Source: SIG471 sp045638565
Lineage (GTDB): Bacteria > Bacillota > Clostridia > Oscillospirales > Butyricicoccaceae
DNA: 8,950 bases
NCBI GenBank assembly: GCA_045638565.1
Contig: JAZUBN010000033.1
Coordinates: forward strand, 1 to 8,950
Direction of reading: 5' to 3'
The position numbers and the translations under genes were made by a program. Under the pieces are notes generated by a model. It was not told the DNA's origin. It searched no databases and saw only the letters and a program-made list of their open reading frames with translations. Of this stretch, positions 1 through 7,582 are shown in pieces; position 1 is the stretch's first letter, and every line of letters begins with the position of its first letter.

Positions 1-10
1 TAAATAATTC

Positions 11-1156
11 TTAATTGAGGAAGTCCTTGAGTTTCTTGGATCTGCTAGGGTGACGGAGCTTACGGAGAGCCTTTGCTTCGATCTGGCGGATACGTTCTCT
101 TGTGACGTTGAATTCCTTACCAACTTCTTCAAGAGTTCTTGTTCTGCCGTCTTCGATACCGAAGCGGAGACGGAGCACCTTTTCTTCCCTTGGTGTGAGT
201 GTGCTGAGCACTTCAACGAGCTGTTCCTTGAGGAGAGAGAAGGATGCAACTTCACTTGGTTCCGGAGCATCGTTATCAGGGATAAAGTCGCCAAGATGGC
301 TGTCTTCTTCTTCGCCGATAGGTGTTTCGAGGGAAACAGGTTCCTGAGCGATCTTGAGGATTTCACGAACCTTGTTTACAGGCATATTCATTTCTTCAGC
401 GATTTCTTCAGGGGATGGGTCGTGGCCGAGTTCCTGAAGGAGCTGACGGGAAACGCGGATTACCTTATTGATTGTTTCAACCATGTGAACAGGGATACGG
501 ATTGTTCTCGCCTGGTCAGCGATAGCTCTTGTGATAGCCTGTCTGATCCACCATGTAGCATATGTGGAGAACTTGAAGCCCTTTGTATAGTCGAACTTTT
601 CAACAGCCTTGATAAGACCAAGGTTACCTTCCTGAATAAGGTCAAGGAAAAGCATACCACGGCCTACATAACGCTTTGCAATACTTACAACAAGACGGAG
701 GTTTGCTTCGGAAAGACGCTTCTTAGCCTTTTCATCGCCGTCAAGAATACGTTCTGCAAGCTTGATTTCTTCGTCCATGGAGAGAAGATCAACCTTACCG
801 ATTTCCTTAAGATACATTCTGACAGGATCATCGAGAGGAAGGCCGTCAACGAGGATATCTGTATCGAGGATAGCTTCTTCTTCGTCCTCAATCTTCATAA
901 GTTCTTCTGCGTCAACTTCTTCAACAGATACGATGTCTTCATAGAAATCTGTATCTTCAAGAGAAACTTCAATATTCATCTTTTCGAGATTATCAAAAAG
1001 TTCATCCTGCTGGTCGCCGTTGAGACCGAGTTCATCGATCACAACATTTACATCCTTCATTGTAATCTTATTGATCTGCTTTGCAGCTTCAATAAGACGA
1101 TGCGCCATGAAGTTCTTCGCATCTTTTTTGCTTACTTTTTTTGTTGTTTCAGCCAT
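11..1156 (-). CDS. sigA: Primary (housekeeping) RNA polymerase sigma factor, SigA/RpoD
   Basis: Group 1 sigma-70 factor that directs RNA polymerase core to housekeeping promoters. The 381-residue protein has a short region 1.1-like N-terminus (about 13-63), an acidic linker (about 67-100) and region 1.2 (DDPVRMYLKEIG, 109-120). Region 2 covers about 150-230 and includes the core-binding stretch LDLIQEGNLGLIKAVEKFDY and the -10 recognition/melting part FKFSTYATWWIRQAI. Region 3 covers about 233-310. Region 4 carries the helix-turn-helix TLEEVGKEFNVTRERIRQIE (341-360). The length is typical of Firmicutes SigA and shorter than proteobacterial RpoD, which has a long insert. I chose ATG at 1156 because it overlaps the dnaG stop as TAATG, which suggests translational coupling, with GGGG six bases upstream. 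An in-frame GTG at 1168 would add four residues and is less likely. The gene is complete, with TAA at 11-13, and only ten bases of window lie downstream. Confidence 0.98.
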   Translation of the reverse strand: MAETTKKVSKKDAKNFMAHRLIEAAKQINKITMKDVNVVIDELGLNGDQQDELFDNLEKMNIEVSLEDTDFYEDIVSVEEVDAEELMKIEDEEEAILDTDILVDGLPLDDPVRMYLKEIGKVDLLSMDEEIKLAERILDGDEKAKKRLSEANLRLVVSIAKRYVGRGMLFLDLIQEGNLGLIKAVEKFDYTKGFKFSTYATWWIRQAITRAIADQARTIRIPVHMVETINKVIRVSRQLLQELGHDPSPEEIAEEMNMPVNKVREILKIAQEPVSLETPIGEEEDSHLGDFIPDNDAPEPSEVASFSLLKEQLVEVLSTLTPREEKVLRLRFGIEDGRTRTLEEVGKEFNVTRERIRQIEAKALRKLRHPSRSKKLKDFLN

Positions 1157-2901
1157 TATTTTCCCCACTCTTTCTTTTTTCTTATCAGTTCAAGCATAGG
1201 ATCCTGTTCTTCGCTGTTGCGCTTGATATATTCTGTTCTTATCGTGTCGATACAATCGTCAAGAGCAAGTTCAAGCCCGTTTGCAGGATACCTGTATGTA
1301 GTGCACAGCGACGTGATGTGGGCACTTTCCACAGGCTCGAGGAAATTGACTATTCCATGGAGGCTGATGCTCTCGTTTTCATTGTATTTTTCCACGATGG
1401 TTTCATATATTTTACCCAAAAACTCCGACGAAAACATCTCGCTTGTGAGTTTTTCCATAGTTTTTGGAATAAATTCGTCATTTTTCAGTATGATGGCCAG
1501 CACGCCTTCTTCACATTTTGCCGAGCGTACATTTTCATACTTCAGCTCTCTGCTCTTCGGCTGAGAGTTTTTTACAGGGCTTGCAGCTTCCTTTTCATAG
1601 GCTTTTCTGTCCCGCCTGCCCTTGCTGTTTCGTGTTTTTTCGATTTCCTTAATGACTGCGGCAGGAGAAACACCTGTATCGGCTGCGATATTACGGGCGT
1701 AAATCTCACGCTCGACATCGCTGTAAATGCCTGCCACATAATTTATAGCTTCCTTCATATAGGCGATTTTTTCTTCGTCTATATCAAGATTGTGCTTGTT
1801 TTTTATCACCGAAAGACGGTATTCATTGCCGACCTGAGGCTTTTCCAGCAGCTTTTCAAAGCCGACTGCACCGTTTTTCTTAATGAATTCGTCAGGGTCT
1901 TTTGCTCCCGGTACTTTGAGGACGCGGACATTGATGGCATTTTTCTGCAGAATCTCCATAGCTCGCGCCGTGGCCTTCTGCCCTGCTTCGTCCGAGTCAT
2001 AGCATATCACCACTTCGTCCTTGAAACGGGCGATAAGGCGCGCCTGCTCGGGAGTGAATGCTGTGCCGAGAGAGGCGATGGCATTATCAAAGCCGGCCTG
2101 ATGGAGGGCGATGACATCCATATAGCCTTCGGCAAGGATGAAATTTTTGCGTTTGGTCTTTTTCGCGATATTTATTGCGAACAGATTGCGGCTTTTATTA
2201 TATACAAGAGTATCTGTTGAGTTTATGTATTTCGGCAGGCTGTCATCGAGGACTCGTCCGCCGAATGCGATGACATTCCCTCTTACATCGATAATCGGGA
2301 ACATTACGCGGTTGCGGAAGCGGTCATAGACACCGCCGCTTTTATTTTTGGAAACAAGGCCTGCATCGCTGAGTTCGCTTTTTGTAAAGCCTTTGCGGAG
2401 CATTGCGCCTGTGAGAGCGTCCCACGATTCGGGCGCAAAGCCGAGGCCGAAATTGGTTATTGTTTTATTGGAAAGTCCACGGTTTTTGAAATATTCCATG
2501 GCGCCGAGACCTGTTTCGCTGTTGAGTGTGGCGTGGAAAAAGCGCGCTGCCTCTTTATTGAGAGCAAGCATTCGCTCTCTGCGGTGTCTTGCTTCATTGT
2601 CGGTATCATCTTCAGGCATTTCAAGACCGTACATATCGGCTAAGAATTTGACGGCTTCCTGAAAATTGAGGCTTTCAATCTTCATTATGAAGCTTATAAC
2701 TCCTCCGCCCTCCGAGCAGCCGAAACAATGAAATATCTGTTTGTCGGGCGAGACCGAGAAAGAAGGGGTCTTTTCACCGTGAAACGGGCACAAACCGAAA
2801 TAATTGGCGCCGCTTTTACGAAGCTTGACATATCGTGAAACCACGTCGACAATATCGGCTCTGTCGATTATTGTCTGGACAAAACTTTCAGGTATTGCCA
2901 T
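1156..2901 (-). CDS. dnaG: DNA primase DnaG
   Basis: Synthesises the RNA primers for lagging-strand and origin replication at the fork, working with the replicative helicase. The 581-residue protein shows the N-terminal zinc-binding domain with CPFH (C38, H41) and CFGC (C59, C62). The RNA polymerase domain carries the basic motif FRNRVMFPI (195-203). The Toprim fold has catalytic E258 in EGYMDV and the metal-binding DSD at 302-304, plus LGTAFT (278-283). A basic, low-complexity linker (about 421-455) leads to a C-terminal helicase-interaction domain (about 460-581), which is the least conserved part. The start is fixed by AAAGGAGG at 2908-2915, six bases before ATG. Its stop overlaps the sigA start by one base, so the two are probably co-translated. 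The length is normal and all key residues are present. No convincing promoter is visible directly upstream, so transcription may come through from dgt. Confidence 0.98.
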   Translation of the reverse strand: MAIPESFVQTIIDRADIVDVVSRYVKLRKSGANYFGLCPFHGEKTPSFSVSPDKQIFHCFGCSEGGGVISFIMKIESLNFQEAVKFLADMYGLEMPEDDTDNEARHRRERMLALNKEAARFFHATLNSETGLGAMEYFKNRGLSNKTITNFGLGFAPESWDALTGAMLRKGFTKSELSDAGLVSKNKSGGVYDRFRNRVMFPIIDVRGNVIAFGGRVLDDSLPKYINSTDTLVYNKSRNLFAINIAKKTKRKNFILAEGYMDVIALHQAGFDNAIASLGTAFTPEQARLIARFKDEVVICYDSDEAGQKATARAMEILQKNAINVRVLKVPGAKDPDEFIKKNGAVGFEKLLEKPQVGNEYRLSVIKNKHNLDIDEEKIAYMKEAINYVAGIYSDVEREIYARNIAADTGVSPAAVIKEIEKTRNSKGRRDRKAYEKEAASPVKNSQPKSRELKYENVRSAKCEEGVLAIILKNDEFIPKTMEKLTSEMFSSEFLGKIYETIVEKYNENESISLHGIVNFLEPVESAHITSLCTTYRYPANGLELALDDCIDTIRTEYIKRNSEEQDPMLELIRKKKEWGK

Positions 2902-2928
2902 AAAGATCCTCCTTTCTTTGGGTGTAGA

Positions 2929-3006
2929 GTGACTAAAGTCACGCTTATTAAGAACAATCCCTCCACCATCGTTCCGATGTTCCCCCTCCCTTTACACAAG
3001 GGAGGC
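2929..3006. repeat. Multi-hairpin intergenic element between dgt and dnaG
   Basis: The 118-base gap between dgt and dnaG contains three hairpins in a row. They are GTGACT/AGTCAC with a two-base loop (2929-2942), CATCG/CGATG with a three-base loop (2967-2979), and CCTCCCTT/AAGGGAGG with loop TACAC (2985-3005). Read on the plus strand, the layout is a CCTC-CACC box, a small hairpin, then a CCTCCCTT..AAGGGAGG hairpin. From memory this resembles a dispersed intergenic repeat common in clostridial genomes, but I cannot search for copies. On the minus (transcribed) strand the last hairpin is followed by G-rich sequence rather than a U run, so it is not a standard intrinsic terminator. It could act as an RNA processing or stability site inside a dgt-dnaG-sigA transcript. 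Confidence 0.55.
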
Positions 3007-3019
3007 AACAGGCTTTTTA

Positions 3020-4024
3020 TTATACTTTGCTCCAGCCTTTTGGAACGAAGATTTCTTCGTATCGTGCGACAGCGTATCTGTCTGTCATACCGGCAATATA
3101 GTCGGCAACTGCGTTATGGAGTGTATCATTTTCAAGCTGTTTTATATAATCTTCCGGCAGGCGGTCTTTATTCTTTACAAAATAATGGAAGAGAGCCTGG
3201 ATTATGCCTACGCCCTTGCCTTCCTCACCTTTTGCCAGAGGGTTTCTGTATACGTTTTCAAACAGGAATTCGCGCAGCTCCATCATAGCATTTTCGATAT
3301 GCTCGTCCATACCTATGACAGGCTTCCCGAAACTATATTGTATAACAGACCCGACTAAAGTGTCAATTCTTTTGTTGTGTTTATCTCCCAGAATCTCCGA
3401 AAGATGCTTTGGAATGTCATCATTTGTCAGGATTCCTGCGCGTATCGCATCATCGATATCGTGATTTATGTAGGCTATGCGGTCAGCATATTTGACGATT
3501 CTGCCGCACAGGGTTTCGGCTTCAAGGTCTCCCGAATGACAGACTATGCCATCGCGGACTTCATATGTGAGATTGAGACCTTTGCCGTCATTTTCCAGCT
3601 TTTCCACTACACGGAGGCTTTGTCCGTTATGTGTAAAGCCATTTTCCTTTACTTCGTTAAGGGCTCTTTCGCCTGCGTGACCGAATGGTGTATGACCTAA
3701 ATCATGACCCAGAGCTATTGCTTCTGTAAGGTCCTCATTGAGCATGAGCGCTCTTGCTATTGTACGGGAAATCTGCGATACTTCGAGAGTGTGTGTCAGG
3801 CGTGTTCTGTAATGATCGCCTTCAGGAGAAAGAAAGACCTGTGTCTTATGCTTTAAGCGGCGGAATGTCTTGCAGTGGACGATTCTGTCCCTGTCACGCA
3901 TAAACTCTGTGCGGTTAGGACAAGGCTCACTGTAACGCTCTCTGCCCTTTGTATTTGCCGAAAGCACAGCATACGGGGCGAGAATAAGCTTTTCGTTATT
4001 TTCTATTCTTTCGCGGATGGTCAT
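3020..4024 (-). CDS. dgt: dGTPase-like deoxynucleoside triphosphate triphosphohydrolase (HD domain)
   Basis: Cytosolic HD-superfamily enzyme expected to cleave dNTPs (classically dGTP) to deoxynucleoside plus tripolyphosphate, so trimming the DNA precursor pool. In the 334-residue protein the metal-binding residues appear as H78 (RLTHTLEVSQ), H107-D108 (ALGHDLGHTPFGH) and D181 (KYADRIAYINHDIDDAI). The N-terminal KTFRRLKHKTQVF (52-64) and C-terminal YIAGMTDRYA are also typical of the family. The length fits the shorter Firmicutes/type-2 dGTPase-like group, not the roughly 500-residue E. coli Dgt. The true substrate is therefore uncertain. I chose ATG at 4024 because GGAGG (4032-4036) lies seven bases upstream. 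A longer frame opening from TTG at 4129 would run through a hairpin and is rejected. The gene lies upstream of dnaG in the same orientation, an order I associate with Clostridia, which fits a shared replication role. Confidence 0.93.
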   Translation of the reverse strand: MTIRERIENNEKLILAPYAVLSANTKGRERYSEPCPNRTEFMRDRDRIVHCKTFRRLKHKTQVFLSPEGDHYRTRLTHTLEVSQISRTIARALMLNEDLTEAIALGHDLGHTPFGHAGERALNEVKENGFTHNGQSLRVVEKLENDGKGLNLTYEVRDGIVCHSGDLEAETLCGRIVKYADRIAYINHDIDDAIRAGILTNDDIPKHLSEILGDKHNKRIDTLVGSVIQYSFGKPVIGMDEHIENAMMELREFLFENVYRNPLAKGEEGKGVGIIQALFHYFVKNKDRLPEDYIKQLENDTLHNAVADYIAGMTDRYAVARYEEIFVPKGWSKV

Positions 4025-4062
4025 ATTATCGCCTCCCGATGAAAATAAATGAGGATAAAAAT

Positions 4063-4111
4063 AAAACCACATATCCCCTGTATTTATATAATACGCAGGA
4101 AATGTGGTTTT
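4063..4111. terminator. Hairpin with U-rich flanks on both strands, probable bidirectional terminator
   Basis: The 10-base arms AAAACCACAT (4063-4072) and ATGTGGTTTT (4102-4111) are perfectly complementary. Inside them CCTG (4077-4080) pairs with CAGG (4096-4099) across a small asymmetric bulge, leaving an A+T-rich loop. On the minus strand the stem is followed by TTTTATTTTTAT, which would end the MATE-hflX-yigZ transcript 20 or so bases after the yigZ stop. On the plus strand the tail is TTTTTTCTTTTTTT, a stronger U run, which would stop antisense transcription coming out of dgt. The stem is only moderately G+C-rich, so termination may be partial. Confidence 0.7.
4083..4096 (-). promoter_or_regulatory. 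Possible -10 element for dgt inside the hairpin loop
   Basis: If the hairpin at 4063-4111 ends the upstream transcript, dgt needs its own promoter, and only about 50 bases separate hairpin and start codon. On the minus strand the hairpin loop reads GCGTATTATATAAA, containing TATTAT, a near-consensus -10 hexamer, about 65 bases before the dgt start. No good -35 hexamer lies 16-18 bases upstream, where the sequence is A-rich. This is a weak, context-driven call; the loop could equally be A+T-rich by chance. Confidence 0.3.
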
Positions 4112-4131
4112 TTCTTTTTTTATTTGCAAAA

Positions 4132-4764
4132 TTATTGAATTTTTTTTGGAATAAGTTTTTCACACTCGATTTCCGGAACGACATTTGCGCTTGTAAGCTC
4201 TGTGATGTGCTTTTTGAAGGCTTCGAACTTTTCAACAGGCATCTGCAACTTGAGAGCAACGTCTGCGCCGTATTCCACATCGGCTTCAACAATGTCATAA
4301 TGGACAAATGTATTTCGCACAGGATCGAGGAAGTTATACGGCATACGGGCATTGACGATATAGAATGGTGTGAGCACGCTGACACCGCTGTTTTCAAGGC
4401 CGAGTGCCGCTGCCTTGCCATAAGCACGGACAAGACCGCCTGCGCCAAGAAGTGTGCCGCCGAAATAGCGTGTTACCACGACTAAACAGCAGTAGACTTG
4501 CTGTTTTTTCAGCACTTCAAGGATAGGCATACCTGCTGTGCCCTGCGGCTCTCCGTCATCAGAGAATCGCATTACATTATCGGAATCGAGCACATAAGCA
4601 TAGCAGTTATGTGTGGCATCCCAATATTTTTTGCGCAGTTCAGCCAGCTTTTCATTGGCTTCTTCGGCTGTTTCCATATAGAAAACATGGGATATGAATC
4701 TGGATTTTTTCTCTATATACTCGGCTTCGCCATTACCAGAGGGAATCTTCTGAAACTGTTTCAT
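4132..4764 (-). CDS. yigZ: YigZ/IMPACT-family (UPF0029) protein
   Basis: Member of the YigZ/YvyE/IMPACT family. The eukaryotic relative IMPACT modulates Gcn2 signalling at the ribosome; the bacterial role is not established, so no reaction is assigned. The 210-residue protein carries the N-terminal family core, with KKSRFI (19-24), ATHNCYAYV (50-58), the signature DDGEPQGTAGMPIL (69-82) and TRYFGGTLLGAGGLVRAY (98-115). A C-terminal ferredoxin-like domain (about 135-205) is expected from the family. The length is normal. I chose ATG at 4764, which has GGAGG (4771-4775) six bases upstream. The longer frame from 4809 adds 15 unconserved residues and lacks that site. Its first 32 bases lie inside the end of hflX in another frame, so the two are very probably co-transcribed and translationally coupled. 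A hairpin terminator follows shortly after the stop. Confidence 0.93.
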   Translation of the reverse strand: MKQFQKIPSGNGEAEYIEKKSRFISHVFYMETAEEANEKLAELRKKYWDATHNCYAYVLDSDNVMRFSDDGEPQGTAGMPILEVLKKQQVYCCLVVVTRYFGGTLLGAGGLVRAYGKAAALGLENSGVSVLTPFYIVNARMPYNFLDPVRNTFVHYDIVEADVEYGADVALKLQMPVEKFEAFKKHITELTSANVVPEIECEKLIPKKIQ

Positions 4765-6040
4765 CCTTATCCTCCGAATATTTTTTGTATCTGCCCCAGA
4801 GTTTTGCATCGACTACAGCCACAACTTTTACACCTTCGCTTAGGAACTCAGTGCTTTTAACCTTGGCATCTCTGTGGAGGATATCCACAACACCGCCGTC
4901 GGAATATGGGATGAGGAATGTAGTTTCCCGCTTATTGGCATTGAGGGTGTCGATAATAGCTCTTATAAGATCGTCAAGGCCGATATGATTGAGGGCGGAT
5001 GCATAGATAGCGCCCGTTCTTCTTGGCATCATATCGTATGGAATCTTATCGATTTTATTGAATACAACGATTCGAGGAGTTTCCTGCGCGCCCAATTCTG
5101 CGATGAGCTTTTCAACAACGCCTTCCTGCATTTCCCAGTTTTCATTGGATGCATCGATGACGTGAACAAGAACATCGGCATACATAAGCTCTTCAAGTGT
5201 TGCTTTAAATGCATCGACAAGCTGATGCGGAAGCTTTCTGATAAAACCTACTGTATCGGAAATGAAGACCTCGCTGTTGTCATAAAGGCGCATACTCTTT
5301 GTTGTAGGGTCGAGAGTATCGAAAAGGCGGTTGTTTGCGTGAACACCTGCACCTGTGAGGGCATTGAGAAGTGTGGACTTGCCGGCATTTGTATAGCCTA
5401 CGATGGCAACCTGTGGAATCTCGGATTTTTCACGCTTTTTGCGCTGTGTTGTACGAATCTGCTTTACATGGTCGATTTCCGCTTCAAGCTTCTGAATGAT
5501 CTGACGGATGTGACGACGGTCTGTTTCAAGCTGTGTTTCACCAGGACCACGTGTACCGATAGGGCTTTTACCGCCCGAAGCTGTCTGTCTTACAAGATGT
5601 CCCCACATACCGGAAAGACGTGGAAGCAGGTATTTATACTGTGCAAGCTCGACCTGAAGAATACCTTCTCTTGTCTTTGCTCTATCGGCAAAGATATCGA
5701 GGATAAGGGCATTTCTGTCGATAACTCTGCACTTTGTGATTTCTTCAATAGCTCTTGTCTGGGATGGTGTGATTTCATTATCGAAGATGACAAGATTTGC
5801 CTCGTGAGCCTCGATGAGAGCCTTGAGCTCTTCTGCCTTGCCTTCACCGATGAATGTATGAGGGTCCGGAGATTTTCTGTTCTGGAGTATGGTTGCCGCC
5901 GTTTCACCGCCTGCTGTTTCAAGGAGCTCAGCGAGTTCATCGAGAGTTTCCTTATCAGAGTTTTCAAAATCCTTGAGACCGCCGCAGTTTATGCCGACGA
6001 GGATGGCTTTTTCAATTTTCTTTTCAATTACTTCGTTCAT
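4733..6040 (-). CDS. hflX: GTPase HflX, ribosome-associated
   Basis: TRAFAC-class GTPase that binds the 50S subunit and, in studied bacteria, splits or rescues stalled ribosomes under stress such as heat or antibiotics. The 435-residue protein has the N-terminal HflX domain (about 10-135) with FIGEGKAEEL (63-72) and RVIDRNALILDIFADRA (105-121). A coiled-coil linker follows, with GPGETQLETDRR (165-176). The G domain has G1 GYTNAGKST (215-223), G2 DTLDPTT (241-247), G3 DTVGF (262-266), G4 NKID (328-331) and G5 SAL (348-350). The C-terminal tail (about 370-435) ends in an acidic stretch. The start is ATG at 6040 with AAGGA six bases upstream, 16 bases after the MATE stop. The 3' end overlaps yigZ by 32 bases. 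Two G3/G5-type motifs and the linker make the identification secure. Being between a drug-efflux-type gene and yigZ fits a stress role, but this is inference. Confidence 0.97.
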   Translation of the reverse strand: MNEVIEKKIEKAILVGINCGGLKDFENSDKETLDELAELLETAGGETAATILQNRKSPDPHTFIGEGKAEELKALIEAHEANLVIFDNEITPSQTRAIEEITKCRVIDRNALILDIFADRAKTREGILQVELAQYKYLLPRLSGMWGHLVRQTASGGKSPIGTRGPGETQLETDRRHIRQIIQKLEAEIDHVKQIRTTQRKKREKSEIPQVAIVGYTNAGKSTLLNALTGAGVHANNRLFDTLDPTTKSMRLYDNSEVFISDTVGFIRKLPHQLVDAFKATLEELMYADVLVHVIDASNENWEMQEGVVEKLIAELGAQETPRIVVFNKIDKIPYDMMPRRTGAIYASALNHIGLDDLIRAIIDTLNANKRETTFLIPYSDGGVVDILHRDAKVKSTEFLSEGVKVVAVVDAKLWGRYKKYSEDKDETVSEDSLW

Positions 6041-6056
6041 TTGTTGTCCTTAAATA

Positions 6057-7448
6057 CTATTTATTTAATTTTGGATTGCCAAGCGGATCATTCCAGTCGA
6101 TCTTCTTGAAGTAAAGATAGAAGGATACAAGAAGCACGAGATTGTTGCTTATGAGAGTCGAGATAGGAATGATGAGATAGTTGGCATCAAAGAGTGCATT
6201 TGCGATGATGATGATAGGATATCTGAAGCCTACGATACGAAGGCCGTTGATGATGATAGGAAGCTTTGTCTTGCCGACAGCGACAAATACACCGCAGACG
6301 ATACTTGCACAGCAGAAGCCGAGAATACCGAAAATTGTGATTCGCTGTGTGACTGTTACCTTATCAAGAAGCATGAGCTGATCTTCTTCCACGAAGAGGG
6401 TACTCATAAATGGTGCGATGATTGTCATTACGATGGTTACAATGATGCTGAGCACTGTGACAAGCTTGAATACATAGACAACCATATCTTTTGCACGCTT
6501 GTAATTCATAGCGCCCACATTCATACTTACCATGGATGTGATGGCTGTACCGAATGCATTAAGCGAGCTGTATGCAACGTTTGTGATGGAGTTTGCGATA
6601 GAGTTTGTATTGAGAATTTCGCTGCCGTACTTCATCGATTCAAGGTTGATGAGAAGGAAGCCGACCTGCATTGTGACGTTTGTCACAACAGATGGGATAC
6701 CGACCTTTAAGAAGTCACGAAGGATTCCCTTGTCAGGCTTGAAGCCCTTAAAGCTTACATTCATCTTATTCTTTCCAAAAATATCGCGGCTTACTATGAG
6801 AGATATAACCGCCTGGGCAAAAAAGTTTGAAAGAACGATACCCATAACGCCAAGCTGCATAATTGCGATGAAGATGGCGTTGCCGATGACCTTGAGCACA
6901 AGCATAATGAGTGTGAAAATAAACTGCACTTCGCTCTTGCCGTTGGCATTCTTGATGGCATAATACGCTGTATTGAAATACTGGAAAGGAACAACGAGCG
7001 GTGTGAGCAACATAATAGTCTGAACACCTGCCCTGATTTCTTCAAGTGCAAGAGATGCATAGAATGGCGCAATAATCATTGTAAATACAGAAACAATAGC
7101 AGCAGCGGCTACCATAAGGAAGATGAACTGCTTTGTATATTTATGTACCTTTTCCATATCGCCTGCGCCGATAAGGCGGCCGATGAAGGCTGTACCGGCA
7201 ACAGAAAGACCGATACCGCCGTTGATGGCGATGTTGAGAGCTGTGTTTGAATAGGATACTGCAGCGCCGTTTGTGAGAGTGGAATAATTATAGACAAACC
7301 AGTTGTCGAACACCTGTGTCAAAGACTGCGCAAGCAGCATAAACATAACCGGCATAGAAAGCAGGATGGCTGTCTTTCCTATGCCTCCGTGTAAAACGAG
7401 ATTTTTTCTTTCTTCGTCACTTTGCTTGAAAATGCTTAGAAATCCCAT
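6057..7448 (-). CDS. MATE-family multidrug/sodium efflux transporter
   Basis: Integral membrane exporter of the MATE family, expected to use a Na+ or H+ gradient to expel organic cations or other small molecules. The substrate cannot be read from the sequence. The 463-residue protein has about 12 hydrophobic segments (roughly 26-48, 64-88, 108-128, 139-163, 175-197, 201-220, 248-270, 284-308, 325-352, 370-393, 397-420 and 424-447) in two six-helix halves. The half-to-half pseudo-symmetry is visible in the repeated motif AGTAFIGRLIGAGDMEKVHK (84-103) and GTAITSMVSMNVGAMNYKRA (300-319), each after helix 2 of its half. The length is typical. The start is ATG at 7448, with GGAGG ten bases upstream, a slightly long spacing. 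Its promoter lies about 30 bases further up. It is first in a probable MATE-hflX-yigZ transcript and diverges from dinB. Confidence 0.93.
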   Translation of the reverse strand: MGFLSIFKQSDEERKNLVLHGGIGKTAILLSMPVMFMLLAQSLTQVFDNWFVYNYSTLTNGAAVSYSNTALNIAINGGIGLSVAGTAFIGRLIGAGDMEKVHKYTKQFIFLMVAAAAIVSVFTMIIAPFYASLALEEIRAGVQTIMLLTPLVVPFQYFNTAYYAIKNANGKSEVQFIFTLIMLVLKVIGNAIFIAIMQLGVMGIVLSNFFAQAVISLIVSRDIFGKNKMNVSFKGFKPDKGILRDFLKVGIPSVVTNVTMQVGFLLINLESMKYGSEILNTNSIANSITNVAYSSLNAFGTAITSMVSMNVGAMNYKRAKDMVVYVFKLVTVLSIIVTIVMTIIAPFMSTLFVEEDQLMLLDKVTVTQRITIFGILGFCCASIVCGVFVAVGKTKLPIIINGLRIVGFRYPIIIIANALFDANYLIIPISTLISNNLVLLVSFYLYFKKIDWNDPLGNPKLNK

Positions 7449-7485
7449 TTGTGATTTTCCTCCGTAATTTTTTATTCATGAAGTC

Positions 7486-7514
7486 ATTATAACACATTAT
7501 TCAAAACTTTGCCA
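7486..7514 (-). promoter_or_regulatory. Extended -10 promoter for the MATE-hflX-yigZ transcript
   Basis: On the minus strand a perfect extended -10, TGTTATAAT (7486-7494), has TGGCAA as a 3-of-6 match -35 (7509-7514) at 17-base spacing. The start point would fall near 7479, giving a leader of about 30 bases with the GGAGG site inside it. A TGn motif with a consensus hexamer usually tolerates a weak -35, so this is the best-supported promoter in the window. Confidence 0.75.
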
Positions 7515-7532
7515 TATATTTATTTGCAAATA

Positions 7533-7561
7533 TTTACTTTTTGTATGTTATATGGTATGAT
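7533..7561 (+). promoter_or_regulatory. Promoter for dinB (-35 TTTACT, extended -10 TATGAT)
   Basis: TTTACT (7533-7538, 4 of 6 to consensus) and TATGAT (7556-7561, 5 of 6) are 17 bases apart, and TGG precedes the -10 as an extended element. The start point would be near 7568, right at the LexA box, which is well placed for repression. An alternative consensus TATAAT at 7586-7591 has no acceptable -35; if it were used, the LexA box would sit in its spacer. Either way LexA would block initiation. Confidence 0.6.
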
Positions 7562-7568
7562 AAATATG

Positions 7569-7582
7569 CGAACGTATGTTCT
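7569..7582 (+). promoter_or_regulatory. LexA (SOS) operator upstream of dinB
   Basis: CGAACGTATGTTCT matches the Gram-positive SOS box consensus CGAACRNRYGTTYC at every fixed or restricted position except the last. The core CGAAC-N4-GTTC is intact. It lies over the predicted dinB start point and 126 bases before the ATG, in front of a damage-tolerance polymerase that is SOS-controlled in many bacteria. It is about 90 bases from the MATE start point and not expected to control that gene directly. Confidence 0.88.

Noticed and set aside
50..1564. 504-codon open frame on the plus strand opposite sigA and dnaG
   Set aside because: It is antisense to two certain genes, its translation is Cys/Phe-rich without any recognisable domain, and it has no good ribosome binding site.
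1141..2220. 359-codon open frame on the plus strand opposite dnaG
   Set aside because: It is antisense to conserved primase domains and has no recognisable motif.
4025..4129. N-terminal extension of dgt from TTG at 4129
   Set aside because: The added 35 residues cover the hairpin, lack homology to the family, and ATG at 4024 has a well-placed GGAGG.
4874..6109. 411-codon open frame on the plus strand opposite hflX
   Set aside because: It is a shadow of a strongly conserved GTPase, rich in Cys and Phe, with no family resemblance.
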